The notes beneath the pieces were generated by a model, which was not told the origin of the DNA, made no database searches, and saw only the letters and a list, made by a program, of their open reading frames with translations. DNA of 64,000 nt from Liopterus haemorrhoidalis (Eukaryota; Arthropoda; Insecta; Coleoptera; Dytiscidae): contig OZ020611.1 in NCBI GenBank assembly GCA_963971575.1, positions 241,266,654 through 241,330,653 of the forward strand, given 5' to 3'. Made by a program: the position numbers and the translations under genes. Within the stretch, counting starts at the first letter, position 1; every line of letters begins with the position of its first letter. Shown here piece after piece: positions 22,535-32,525 of the stretch.

Positions 22535-23735
22535 TTTAGGGTTTTGTAGGTATGACCAAAAAACCCTTCCATCGTCATTTTGTCGTCTGTCTGTCTGTCT
22601 GTCTGTCTGTCTATTCGGTAAAAATTGTAGCTAAACGGCTAAACCTAGAGAGTTGAAATTTAGCATGCTTATACAACTCTTTGACCCGCACATAGGAAAA
22701 ATACTAAAACATCTAAAAAACATATCCCCCTAAAAATTAAACAAATATGTGTTCATCGAAAAAATAAAATATATTTTTTTTAAATTCTGAGTAGGGTATC
22801 AAATGAAAGCCCTTAGTACGTGGATTAACGATCAAAATTTTATTTTTGCAAAATAAATTATTTTGACACGATTTTTCCAAAATTCTAAAAAAAAAATTTG
22901 TCCCACACCCTGTAGTCCAGATGGTTTAAACTAAAAATCTGAAAAAATTCTAAGTAATGTACATTTGTGTGAACCGGCATAGTACAACAAGAATTTTTGA
23001 CCAGATTATGTTTTCAGAAAATAACGCATATTTGTGTTTTTTGATTGACCATGTAAAATATTTAATGATATTATGTAGTATAGTAAACAGAGCGCTTTGA
23101 TGGTGTAATGCTTAGTGTACTGGCGTTCTAATTTGGAAACTCGAGTTCAATCCGGCCTCGAGGCAATTTAATTTTTTTTGTTTTTTTTGCATTTTCATTT
23201 TGTTTAAATTATTTTTTTCAAAATTCTAGTTTTATTTGGGCAAATATTGCATTTAATTTTTAAAAGCGTAAATTTAATAACCAGTGGAATTTGTTGAAAT
23301 TGAATATTCTTGGACTTACAACCAAGTAACTTATAATACCATGGATACAAGTAAAAAAATAAAATATATAAAATATATGTTATGTCATGTGTTATAATGT
23401 CTGTATCATATTAGTGTCTAAATATATTACTGCTATACTCATATTTATATTGCAATAAATACACGAAATCAGAAGGGCGGAGCTTATGACTAAAACAACC
23501 AATGGAAGCCATAAGCGCAATTTTCAAAATCTTATTGAACCTTGCTATATAAAAATTAAAAAAATACTGCACATATTTAGAAACCTACATAATGGTATTA
23601 GGCATTCGAATTAAAATTATCAAAAAAAAATATTTTAACATAAAATTTGTTTTGGCATCCCAAATAATCATTATTCACTTACTAAATACCTGCGAAATCC
23701 TGAAATGTGTGAAAACTCACACTTCACATAAATTT
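22535..23735 (+). mobile_element. TIR element family A, copy 1, with tRNA-like module
   Basis: It starts TTTTTTAGGGTTTTGTAGGTATGACC and ends ACTAAATACCTGCGAAATCC, the two ends being inverted relatives of each other. A (TCTG)5 run lies at about 22583-22612. Other copies are at 29555-30585 (-) and 55585-56615 (+), with fragments near 3940-4100, 6713-6780 and 26350-26400. There is no long reading frame. A tRNA-like module (23090-23165) sits in the middle. Confidence 0.75.
23090..23165 (+). repeat. tRNA-like module inside family A
   Basis: TGATGGTGTAATGCTTAGTG fits an RNA polymerase III A box and GAGTTCAATCC fits a B box about 45 bases later. The same place in the other copies has TGGTGTAGTGGTTATG (minus strand, near 30010-30030) and TGGTGTAATGGTTTTG (near 56137). 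The body resembles a tRNA but does not fold cleanly, and no 3' acceptor match is evident. I treat it as a SINE-like remnant, not a working tRNA gene. Confidence 0.55.
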
Positions 23736-24104
23736 TTTCTTTAGGGTTTAGCGGCACATTTCTAACATTTTGCGGCACACCCTTTGGGAAACACTGCTTT
23801 AGGAAATAAAAGATATCAACGTTTTAATTTTTCAGCGTACCAATTGTTTAATATCTTGAATATCCACCCTGGGGGTAGCCATAACTTCAGGTTCATTAAT
23901 AGAATCTTACAGAATTGCATGTATTTTAGGGAGTAAAAATGCATTTAACTGTTTGTCACTGGTCCAGATGCAGCTTCCACGGTGCCCCCTGCACACGGGG
24001 GGGAGTGGGGTGATCCGATACAGCACACTTTCAAATGTCTCAGATAATTTTAATAATGTAATAAGCTACAGGTGCATTTTTGAATGCCGGGTGAACGTAT
24101 GTGC

Positions 24105-24143
24105 TATATATAAGCGCTCGGCATTTTGGTTATACACATCAGT
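24105..24143 (+). promoter_or_regulatory. TATA box and initiator of the cuticle gene
   Basis: TATATATAAG at 24105-24114 lies about 30 bases ahead of a TCAGT initiator at 24139-24143. This is the standard spacing for an arthropod TATA/Inr core promoter, with the start site at A24141. The start codon follows 46 bases later at 24187. Confidence 0.75.
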
Positions 24144-24186
24144 TATAGCTGTGAACTAGCTGTGATCAACTAAATATTTATTAAAC

Positions 24187-24198
24187 ATGTACACTAAA
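24187..24198 (+). CDS. Coding exon 1 of the RR-2 cuticle gene
   Basis: Twelve bases encode MYTK and are followed directly by the donor GTAAGT at 24199. The exon is too short for frame-based detection; it is placed by the promoter upstream, the start codon and the phase-0 join to exon 2. Intron 1 (24199-26575) holds a 297-bp MITE at 25208-25504, poly-C tracts and hAT ends near 26221. Confidence 0.85.
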
Positions 24199-27050
24199 GT
24201 AAGTGATAACATCATATACGATTACGTATGATAACGTATCAATCGGTTTAATTATCGGTCTGCTTCTCTGAATGTTTGTCAGTTCGTCGGTTTGTCTCTG
24301 CTTGTCTGAGCAGGCTCGTTTTGCTAAACTACTTGACTTTGCTCAAATTTAAGTTCCCAAAGTGTGGTGCGTAGCCCTGGGAATCCGCGACAGTGTCGTA
24401 GGGGCACCATGACTTAATTCAAATTTTCAAAATAAAACAATACATATGGTTAGTGGCATTTTAAACATCCTAATATTATAAAATTTAATAGAAGTTAAAA
24501 TTATTACTTTTATTATTTTAATTAAAAACTTGATTATTTTCATAAAGTAAATCTGTCGGTCACATATTTTTTCGGTGTTTTTTGTTTGTGTTCGATAGGA
24601 ATTTTGAAGTTTTTCAATTTTTAGGTTAGAATTAGTTGTGACGTTTGAAATGACGCAGGTAATTGTCTTGTTTCGGCGACTTAGCTACCACTTAAGAATT
24701 TTAATGTTATTCTAATAGCAGTTTTTTTCGGGCCCTTGGAAAGATATTATACCCCCCCCCCCTCTCAGATATATATTTATATAAGAATTAAATAAAATAT
24801 TGTATTTTTTTTGGGGTGCCCCTTTCTGGGGGCCCTGGCCTGTGCCCTTGTTGCCCTACCTAGTTACGACATTGGGTAGAAGTGTTCATATTTTTGATAA
24901 AATATTTTTGAAATGTCATGTAGAGTCAGAAGAGTATCAAGATAGAGGGAACACGATTTTTATCAAAAATGCGGCGTGAACAAGTTGATAACAAAAATTT
25001 GAATGGTAGTATTGAAATTTTCCGGAATAAACCTGTACATCCTGTACTTCCGGATCAAGGACAATTTTGTTTTTTTAATGGGAACGTACATATATTGGGT
25101 ATAATTGGACAGAGTTTTTCAAAAGAAACAACTTATACTTTTTTTTAAATTTTTTGCGGTTGACAAAAAATTGTAATATTTTTATATGATGATTAGATTC
25201 TCTATAGCAGTGTTTCTCAACCAAAAACGCACCGCGGACCAATAAAATATATAATTTTCTAACGCCGACCACTAATAATAATTGTTGGTTCATATATTGC
25301 AAGGAAACAAATATATTTAATGTTACTACTAAATACATTTATTTTATATGTAGAAAATCACAGAAAGTTTACAGAAAATAAACGAAATATAAATTATTTA
25401 CATAAAATGTGCATAAAAAATGACAAAAATACCGCAAAAAACATATACAAAATCTTTCGCGGACCACTAAAATTTTTCTGCGGATCACCTGTTGAGTAAC
25501 ACTGCTCTATAGCGACTTGAAAGTAAAGTATTTTTATTTACAAGTATTCAAAGTGGTTTCCATTTTGATTTAAACACTTTCGCATCTTTACTCCCGAGTT
25601 ACCTGTAGCTCAGAGAATAATTTTAAAAAAATATATAATAAAACTTTTCCACTTTCAAGTCATACCTACTTGAAAGAATAACTTGAAAGTACTTGAAATA
25701 TCTCCAACGCGAACCATGGTCATAGAAACACATCAACTGACAATCTGTTTCTTTGGTTTAAGTGGAACTAGATTTTCAAATCAAGTAATTTTTATCGATT
25801 TGATAATTTTTTTAGCAAAAGTCATTTTTTTTAATTTATTGGCCTTTGCTGCTGTGGCAATCAGCCAGAACAATTTTTACTTGTGAAAAATTCCATGCCT
25901 GAACGATATTCGAACCCGAATATCGTTCCACTACGCTACGCCGGTCGTCAAAAGTCCACTTAACGCATTATAAAGTTAGCTAGTGACAACTTCAGAAAAT
26001 TAAAATTCCATTTAGTTCCGCTTAAACGTTTGAAATAGCCTGTAGTTTAAATTAGTTGTCAAAATAAGTATATTAGATATAATAATAAATAAATTATTTA
26101 TTTATTTAAGTTATGAAAGACATTTATAAATATGAATTCCATTATATTTTCATGTTCCGATCTTGTATGACTTCGCGGCCCCCCGACGAAGTTTTCACGG
26201 GCCCCCGGTTGAGAAACGCTGATGTAGAGTATTAAATTAAAGCTCTTAATACTTAGATTAACAGACGGCAAGTTATTATCAATATATCGTTCATTCTGAA
26301 TACAAGTTTTTTGTCCCAAACAGTATTCGGGTTTTCTGTTGGCCGCGTTCCTTTACTAGATACCTAAAAAATCCTGAAATGTGTGAAAATTCACACTTCA
26401 ATTTAATTTTTAATGAGTTTACAATCGTTAATTTTTCCAGAGCAGAACAAATAAAGCGTATAATATACTTTCAAGTAGTGCACACGGCAAGCATTGAGGA
26501 ATGTGTTCTGGTCCACTGGCCGAGTGTTATACACGTGTAGTTGATAGTTAATTAAATGACGCGGTGTTTTCACAGGTATTAGTCGTCCTGGCCGCGGTCG
26601 CCTGCGCATCAGCTCAACATGGATATGGACATGGACATGGACACGAACACGTCGTAGATTACTATGTAAGTATCATATTTTAGAACGGTGGTTTTTAACC
26701 CTAAAATGACACACCAAATGTCTATGGAACCTAGTGATGGGAAAATGGACAAAAAATCTTTTAAATTACAGATAGAAAGCTTTTGGATTATATTATGTAC
26801 AAAATGTAGTTAAATTTACTATTACTAAGGTGACTATATTTTTTAGTTCAAAATTCGGGTCAGGGGGTGGGTGATTATTCAAATATTATTATTTAATTAA
26901 TTTTTACCGACCGCCAACATATATAAGGGAGGTATTGTGATCATACCGATTTTGACATTTCCAGATTTCGATGGATCTCCACGAATTGAGCTCCCTACAT
27001 AACGTTTTGACTATTTTTAGCATGATGTCTGTCGGTCTGTCTGTCCGTCA

Positions 27051-27108
<58 letters not shown>

Positions 27109-29137
27109 ATACACGTGCAGAGCAAATTCGGCTAAAAGGATTTTTATGAAACTGCATATTTAAGCTTTTGACATCAATGGCACGAGTTGATCAACTTTTG
27201 GTAAAAATCGTTTGACTAGAAATGGGAGTTTAAATTTTTGCGAATATTTAGCAACAGAAAAATATTTCGAAAAAAATTATTTATCAAAAGTTGCTATAAA
27301 AGCAATAACTAACAACTTTTTTACAAACTTACAAACAAAAATACAAATTATATACAATAAATAATTATAATTTATGATAAATAAAAATTTCCAATCACAA
27401 ATAATTAACTTATATTATTAAAAGGAATATTATTAAAATAACAGTACTTTTTTCAATGAATTCAAAATTTAAATATTTATATTACTCAGTAGAAAACTTT
27501 TTATATTTTTCCGAACTACGGATCTTTTTGAGTAGGTCTTTTTTGCTTTGAAGCATTTTATAAAAATCCGCACAGTTTTCTTCATAATTTACTTTAATCA
27601 GTAATATTTAATGTTTCTTCTCGAGAATTCTTTCTCGAGAAAAAGTTATAATTCTCATTTTTCATTTCTTGAGAAATGTGAAATTTTCTCAACGCCACGA
27701 TAACGCATTGTGCGTTTAAAAAATGATTTAAAAAAATATAATGTTTAGTAAGTCACTGATTATAATTTAATTTTGATAAAATTTGTCTTCTGTCTCCCGC
27801 AACGCAACTGTGGCAACAGATAAGAAGCGATTTATAATATTTAACCAATTAGCATTTATTGTTACAATATTTTATTTTCATTTAGTGTGTTCGTTATTAT
27901 AATCAATTACATTTCATTTTTTGATCTGTTTAAAACTGTTATGTAAAAGATTACCTACAAGTTAAATAAAAGCATTATTACATTATTACTATTATTATTA
28001 ATTTATTAATTTTTTGAAAATTTCTCTATACATATGTATTTTCAATTAATATGCAATTACGTGCCGTTTTCATAATCATTTTAAAGCCCCGTTATCCATT
28101 TGTTCTGATGTTATTTAAATTAATACTTTGTACTCTAAAGTTGACAATAATTTTAACATATTTTTATCCTCTACAATATTTTCATAACATTAAAAAAAGA
28201 TATATATTCTAATAATTATTTTTCTCGAGATTTCTCTAGAATTCTCGAAAAACAAGTCAAATAAGAAAATTGTTCATTTCTCGAGAAATGAAACGTTTGA
28301 AACATAACTTTATATTGTTTTTTAGTGGTCACTTTTTTTAAATCCACGATTAAGTAAATCGTCAACATTTTTATTAATTTTCACCCAATACTTCACTAAG
28401 TCTACTGACTTGTGCATATATTTTTCTGCACTTGAAAAGGACATTTTTGAACCATTTGGGTGGGTACGTAAAAATACCGCTTCAAAACGTTTTGCATATA
28501 TAGTACACATTATTACACAACCGCACTACTGAAAGACAAAACACTAACTAAACAATTTTTATTATAGGGCGTATTAGGTCTGGATATTCTTATCCTGTTT
28601 GAACCTTTTTATTATGTATGCACATGCCTGATCATGAGTTATAAGCATGCATTTCTTATTATACAGACTGTAGAATAAAAAATTCTAGCCAGCTCCAGAC
28701 CCCAGTGTGTCATTCAAGGTTAAAATTTCTTATATAAAAATTTATAACAAATATTATTTGTCTTGCAGGCCCCAGCTAACTATGAATTCAAATACGGTGT
28801 ATCCGACCACCATACCGGAGATGAAAAACAACAATCCGAAGTCCGTCATGGAGACACCGTCAAGGGCGAATACTCCCTGAAGGAAGCTGACGGTACCATC
28901 CGTGTTGTCAAGTACACCGCCGACCCACACAACGGTTTCAATGCCGTAGTAGAACGCAAGGGACATGCTGTACACCCTGAAATCGTCCACAAAGTAGTTG
29001 CCCCAGTCGTCCACGCTGCCCCAGTCGTCCACGCCGCCCATTACGTCCATGCCGCCCCAGTTGTCGCTAGTTTGGGACATGGCCACGCCTACTCTTACGC
29101 CGCAGGTGGACTCAGCCTTGGACATGGTCACTACTGA
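24187..29137 (+). CDS. RR-2 cuticular protein, complete three-exon gene
   Basis: Exons are 24187-24198, 26576-26665 and 28769-29137, with GTAAGT donors, CACAG and TTGCAG acceptors and phase-0 introns. The product is 156 residues. A short first exon (MYTK) joins [13 protein letters not shown], giving a signal peptide of about 17 residues, cut before [10 protein letters not shown]. Then comes the chitin-binding RR-2 domain, from about [20 protein letters not shown] through [20 protein letters not shown]. The tail has valine-alanine-histidine repeats ([11 protein letters not shown]) and ends [10 protein letters not shown] four-residue first exon before a signal-peptide exon is the usual layout for this family. 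The protein should be secreted by epidermal cells during moulting and bind chitin in rigid cuticle. Both introns are filled with repeats. Confidence 0.95.
25208..25504. mobile_element. hAT-type MITE (297 bp) in cuticle gene intron 1
   Basis: It is flanked by perfect 8-bp duplications CTCTATAG (25200-25207 and 25505-25512). The ends are CAGTGTTTCTCAACC on the left and GTTGAGTAACACTG on the right. CGCGGACCA occurs just inside both ends in opposite orientation. It has no coding capacity. Confidence 0.9.
25740..26045. mobile_element. MITE with GGTTTAAGTGGAACTAGATTTT ends, containing a SINE scrap
   Basis: The left part has TTTAAGTGGAACTAGATTTT and the right part CCATTTAGTTCCGCTTAAAC, inverted relatives of the terminal repeats at 33302-34119. 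A tRNA-like scrap with ATTCGAACCC and CACTACGCTACGCCGGTCGT (about 25890-25950, minus strand) is embedded. Borders are approximate. Confidence 0.5.
26576..26665 (+). CDS. Coding exon 2 of the RR-2 cuticle gene
   Basis: Ninety bases encode most of the signal peptide and a Gly-His repeat leading to VVDYY. The acceptor is TTTTCACAG and the donor GTAAGT, both keeping phase 0. Its G+C content contrasts with the AT-rich intron. Intron 2 (26666-28768) carries a copy of the TCTG repeat, a TTTCTCGAGAAATG-bearing region and a Tc1-like fragment. Confidence 0.93.
26910..27320 (+). repeat. Dispersed repeat copy with (TCTG)n, in cuticle intron 2
   Basis: The order matches the copy at 14190: AAGGGAGGTATTGTGATCAT, the tetramer run (about 27027-27107, here nearly pure TCTG), then CTAAAAGGATTTTTATG and AAGCTTTTGACATCAATG. 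It ends in TTGCTATAAAAGCAATAACT. The tract is purer than at 14286, suggesting a younger expansion. Confidence 0.8.
28322..28510 (-). pseudogene. Tc1-like transposase N-terminal fragment
   Basis: The minus-strand frame reads [38 protein letters not shown] and [13 protein letters not shown]. This matches the helix-turn-helix entry region of Tc1-like transposases, where a basic linker NVDDxxxRGxxR follows the second recognition helix. It breaks off after about 60 residues. It lies beside palindromic TTTCTCGAGAAATGA words (27600-28290) that may be ends of the same or another element. Confidence 0.6.
28769..29137 (+). CDS. Coding exon 3 of the RR-2 cuticle gene
   Basis: The acceptor is TCTTGCAG at 28761-28768 and the stop is TGA at 29135-29137. 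It encodes the chitin-binding domain and the Ala-Val-His tail (122 residues). Repeated GCCCCAGTCGTCCACG words encode the APVVHA repeats. Bases 29138-29535 are the 3' flank with no second gene. Confidence 0.95.
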   Translation, partial: APANYEFKYGVSDHHTGDEKQQSEVRHGDTVKGEYSLKEADGTIRVVKYTADPHNGFNAVVERKGHAVHPEIVHKVVAPVVHAAPVVHAAHYVHAAPVVASLGHGHAYSYAAGGLSLGHGHY

Positions 29138-29554
29138 TTTGGTTAATGTTATTTAATACTCAGCCCATCTATCGTTGGTCATCTCATGTTCATTATGTTA
29201 TAGATAGTATTTTATATATTTCAGTTATTGTAATACATTGATTTATTTTTCACAAATTTGCATTTTTCCTTTATTTCCTACCCTATTTGACATTTACCTT
29301 CATGATATAACTTAAGATGATGAAGATATATGCAGTGCCGCATTAACCTGGTAGCAAAAGTAACATATGTAACGGGTTCTGCACAAACTATATACAGCAA
29401 GTCTAATGCTGTTATTACTATTGTCTGGCTAATTTAAGCTGGCCGGTTGCGCACAAGCGAAAAAAGTAGAAGGGAGCATCTTTAGTTTTGGTGTAACAGT
29501 CGTGCAGTACAGTCTGACAAAAATTGATGTGAAATATGAATTTTCACACATTTT

Positions 29555-30498
29555 AGGGTTTTGCAGGTATTTAGTAAGTGAATGATGATTATTTGGGATG
29601 CCAAAACATATTTTATATTAAAATATTTATTTTGTTAATTTTAATTCAAACGCCTAATACCATTATTTAGGTTTCTAAATATGTGCAGTATTTTTTTTTA
29701 TATATCAAGGTTCATTAAGAATTTTAAAAATTGCGCCTATGGCTTCTATTGGTTGTTATAAGCTCCGCCCCTCTGATTTCGTGTACATTGAAACAGAATA
29801 AAATTATAATTTAAACAATTTCCACAGGTTATTAAATTTACGCTTTTAAAAATTAAATGCAACATTTGCCAAAATATAACAAGTATTTTGAAAAAATAAT
29901 TTAAACACTATAAATATTTAAAACAAAAAACAAAAAATAATATTGTCTCTTCTCGCAGGGTTCGATCCCTTTCAATCGAGTTAGTTGGGTGAGAAGCCAG
30001 CGTCATAACCACTACACCAGTATACACCTTTCAGTGTAGCGTGTTACAAAGCTTGTGTACATTATTAGCCAAAAAAACACAAAAAATGCGTTATTTTCCG
30101 AAAACATAATCCGATCAAAAATTCCTGTTGTACTACTCCGGTTCACACCAATGTACATTGTTTAGAATTTTTTCAGATTTTTAGTTTAAACCATCTGGGC
30201 TACAGGGTGTGGGACAAATTTTTTTTTGCACAATTTTGCTAAAAATCGCTTCAAAATAATTTATTTTGCAAAAATAAATATTTGATCGTTAATCCACGTA
30301 CCAAGGGCTTTCATTTGATACCCTACTAGAATTATAAAAAAATATATTTTTTTCGATGAGCACATATTTGTTTATATTTTTAGGGGGATATGTTTTTTAG
30401 ATGTTTTAGTATTTTTCCTATGTGCGGGTCAAAGAGTTGTATAAGCATGCCAAATTTCAACTCTTTAGGTTTAGCCGTTTGGCTACAATTTTTGCCGA

Positions 30499-30532
<34 letters not shown>

Positions 30533-30585
30533 GACAAAATGACGGTATAAGAGCTTTTGGTCATACCTACAAAACCCTAAAAATG
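29555..30585 (-). mobile_element. TIR element family A, copy 2
   Basis: Reverse-orientation copy. It begins on the + strand with CATTTTAGGGTTTTGCAGGTATTTAG and ends at CATACCTACAAAACCCTAAAAA. It includes (CAGA)n near 30500-30530, the tRNA-like module on the minus strand near 29955-30045, and conserved segments with GTACAACAGG and GTGAACCGG (as complements). Borders are fuzzy by about ten bases and I saw no certain target duplication. Confidence 0.75.
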
Positions 30586-30963
30586 AATTTTCAGAGCAAC
30601 TGGGAAGCGCTTGTCAGTTAAAAAGTCAATCGCATCAATATTGATGATTATATCAAAAACAAAAAGAGATAATTTCATTATTTGTTGATAAAAAAAATGT
30701 GATTGTTAATTCATGTATCAAAAAGTTTTCTTTAATATCCCTCAAAAATTAAATGCTTTTTTCTAGTGACTTACACTTTTTTGTGGAAAGTGCATTTTTT
30801 CATGTGGACATTATTTTTCAGAAGGGCGCTCTTTTTTAATGAGACATTTTATTTTTTCAAAAGGCGTTATTGTTTAATACGCGCGCTATTTTTAAAAAGG
30901 AATGTTTTTTCACAAAGACGTTCTTTCATTATGGACCACTTATTTATTTTAAATATATAAGGG

Positions 30964-31400
30964 AATAAGGGAGGTATTATGATTAAACCGATTTTGAAAT
31001 TTCGAGATTTTGATGGATCTCCACGAATTGAGGTCTCTACATAACGTTTTGACTATTTTTAGCATGATGTCTGTCAGTCTGTCTATCTGTCTGTCGGTCC
31101 GTGTACACGTGTAGATCAAATTCGACTAAAAGGATTTTTATGAAACTTCATATTTAAGCTTTTGACATCAATGGCACGAGTTGTTCAACTTTTGGTAAAA
31201 ATCGGTTAATTAGAAATCGAGTTTACTCGTGTCAGTTTTAAGATTTTTGCGAATATTTCACAACAGTAATATTTCGAAAAAATTTATCCAACAAGATTTC
31301 CTGTAAAAGCAATAACTAACAACTTTTATTTGAGACATTTTTTGATAAAGCAGGATAAATTAAACAAGTACTTTGACTACAAGTGATGGCGATCGGTCCT
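30964..31400 (+). repeat. Dispersed repeat copy with short TCTG tract
   Basis: The same order of landmarks as at 14190 and 26910, but the tetramer run is only about 30 bases (31070-31100). It continues into CAATAACTAACAACTTTT and TTGATAAAGCAGGATAAATT, also found at 22430-22490. A hAT-like end, CACACCCTGTGGGAAACACTG, follows at 31450-31468. Confidence 0.75.
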
Positions 31401-32021
31401 GTGGTGACCAGGTGCCGAAAATTTTGCAGCACACTACTGTGCCGTGGCACACCCTGTGGGAAACACTGATATACGGCCTTGGTTACACCGCTATACATCA
31501 TCTAACTAAAAAGGGCAAAAAATGTTTACGAAAATTTAAATCTATAAGTAAATGCGTTTTTGTTCTTTAACATATACTTACATAATTGGAGATCATCTGA
31601 TATAATAGCGATTATATAACTTTTCTATACAGAAATACACATTCTAAAATTAAAAGAACAAATTTATATGTTAAAAGACTTGTATTTACAAAAAAAATGT
31701 TTTTGTTTTGTTTTTTCTTCGACTTTGAAAGTTTGAATATATTAAATTTCTCACTATACAGGTGGTAATATTGCTAACCTCTACTTTTACGTGACGTGTC
31801 CGCCGTCAAATTTGTTTCTAGATTTTTTATATTAATAAAACTAAGGTGTGTGTAAGTCTAAAAATTACATTTATAACTTGTAAACAACTTATTCAGCAAG
31901 TCTAACATTGTATGTACAAATTAACCTCTCAAAATACCAACATATTTCAACCACATGTATATAGGTTTTTATAATAAAAGTTCATTTTCGTACTTGATAA
32001 TTACGTTTTTTATTGTAGAAA

Positions 32022-32525
32022 ATGTCGGATATATCACAATCACCACAAGGTTCAGATTCCGAACGAAACTCCGATAATAATTTCGAAGAAATCACATCTG
32101 AGGTTACACCCGAAGATATTCCACTCGAACCGAAAGAATCGATGACAAGTATAGAAGAATTTGATAAAAATCTTCCAGAGACAGTTACATTAATTCCAGG
32201 ACCACATGGTTCAAAAGTTTATTTAGTCGGTACAGCTCATTTTAGTGAAAAATCACAAAACGATGTATCTAATGTTATTCAAGCTGTTCAACCTAGTATC
32301 GTAATGGTTGAATTATGTGCTTCGAGAATTAATATTTTACAATTAGATGAAAAAACGTTATTGGAAGAAGCTAAAAATATTAATATGGAAAAAATTAGGC
32401 ATACTATTAAGCAAAATGGAGTTTTTAATGGTCTAATGTATATATTATTACTAAGTATGAGTGCTCATTTAACGAAAGAATTGGGTATGGCTCCTGGAGG
32501 AGAGTTTCGAAGAGCATTTACTGAG
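32022..32525 (+). CDS. TRABD: TRABD coding exon 1
   Basis: It encodes residues 1-168 and ends AFTE before GTAAGA. TGTAG at 32014-32018 is an acceptor three bases before the ATG. An upstream donor (AAG-GTGTGT near 31842) is a plausible 5' untranslated exon end, making the transcript start near 31780-31840. Intron 1 is 4.86 kb and phase 0. Confidence 0.95.

Noticed and set aside
28754..29131. 125-codon frame opposite cuticle exon 3
   Set aside because: Antisense shadow of the valine-histidine repeats.
29955..30045. Functional tRNA gene
   Set aside because: It has A- and B-box-like words but no clean acceptor or anticodon stem, and it lies in a repeat present in at least three copies.
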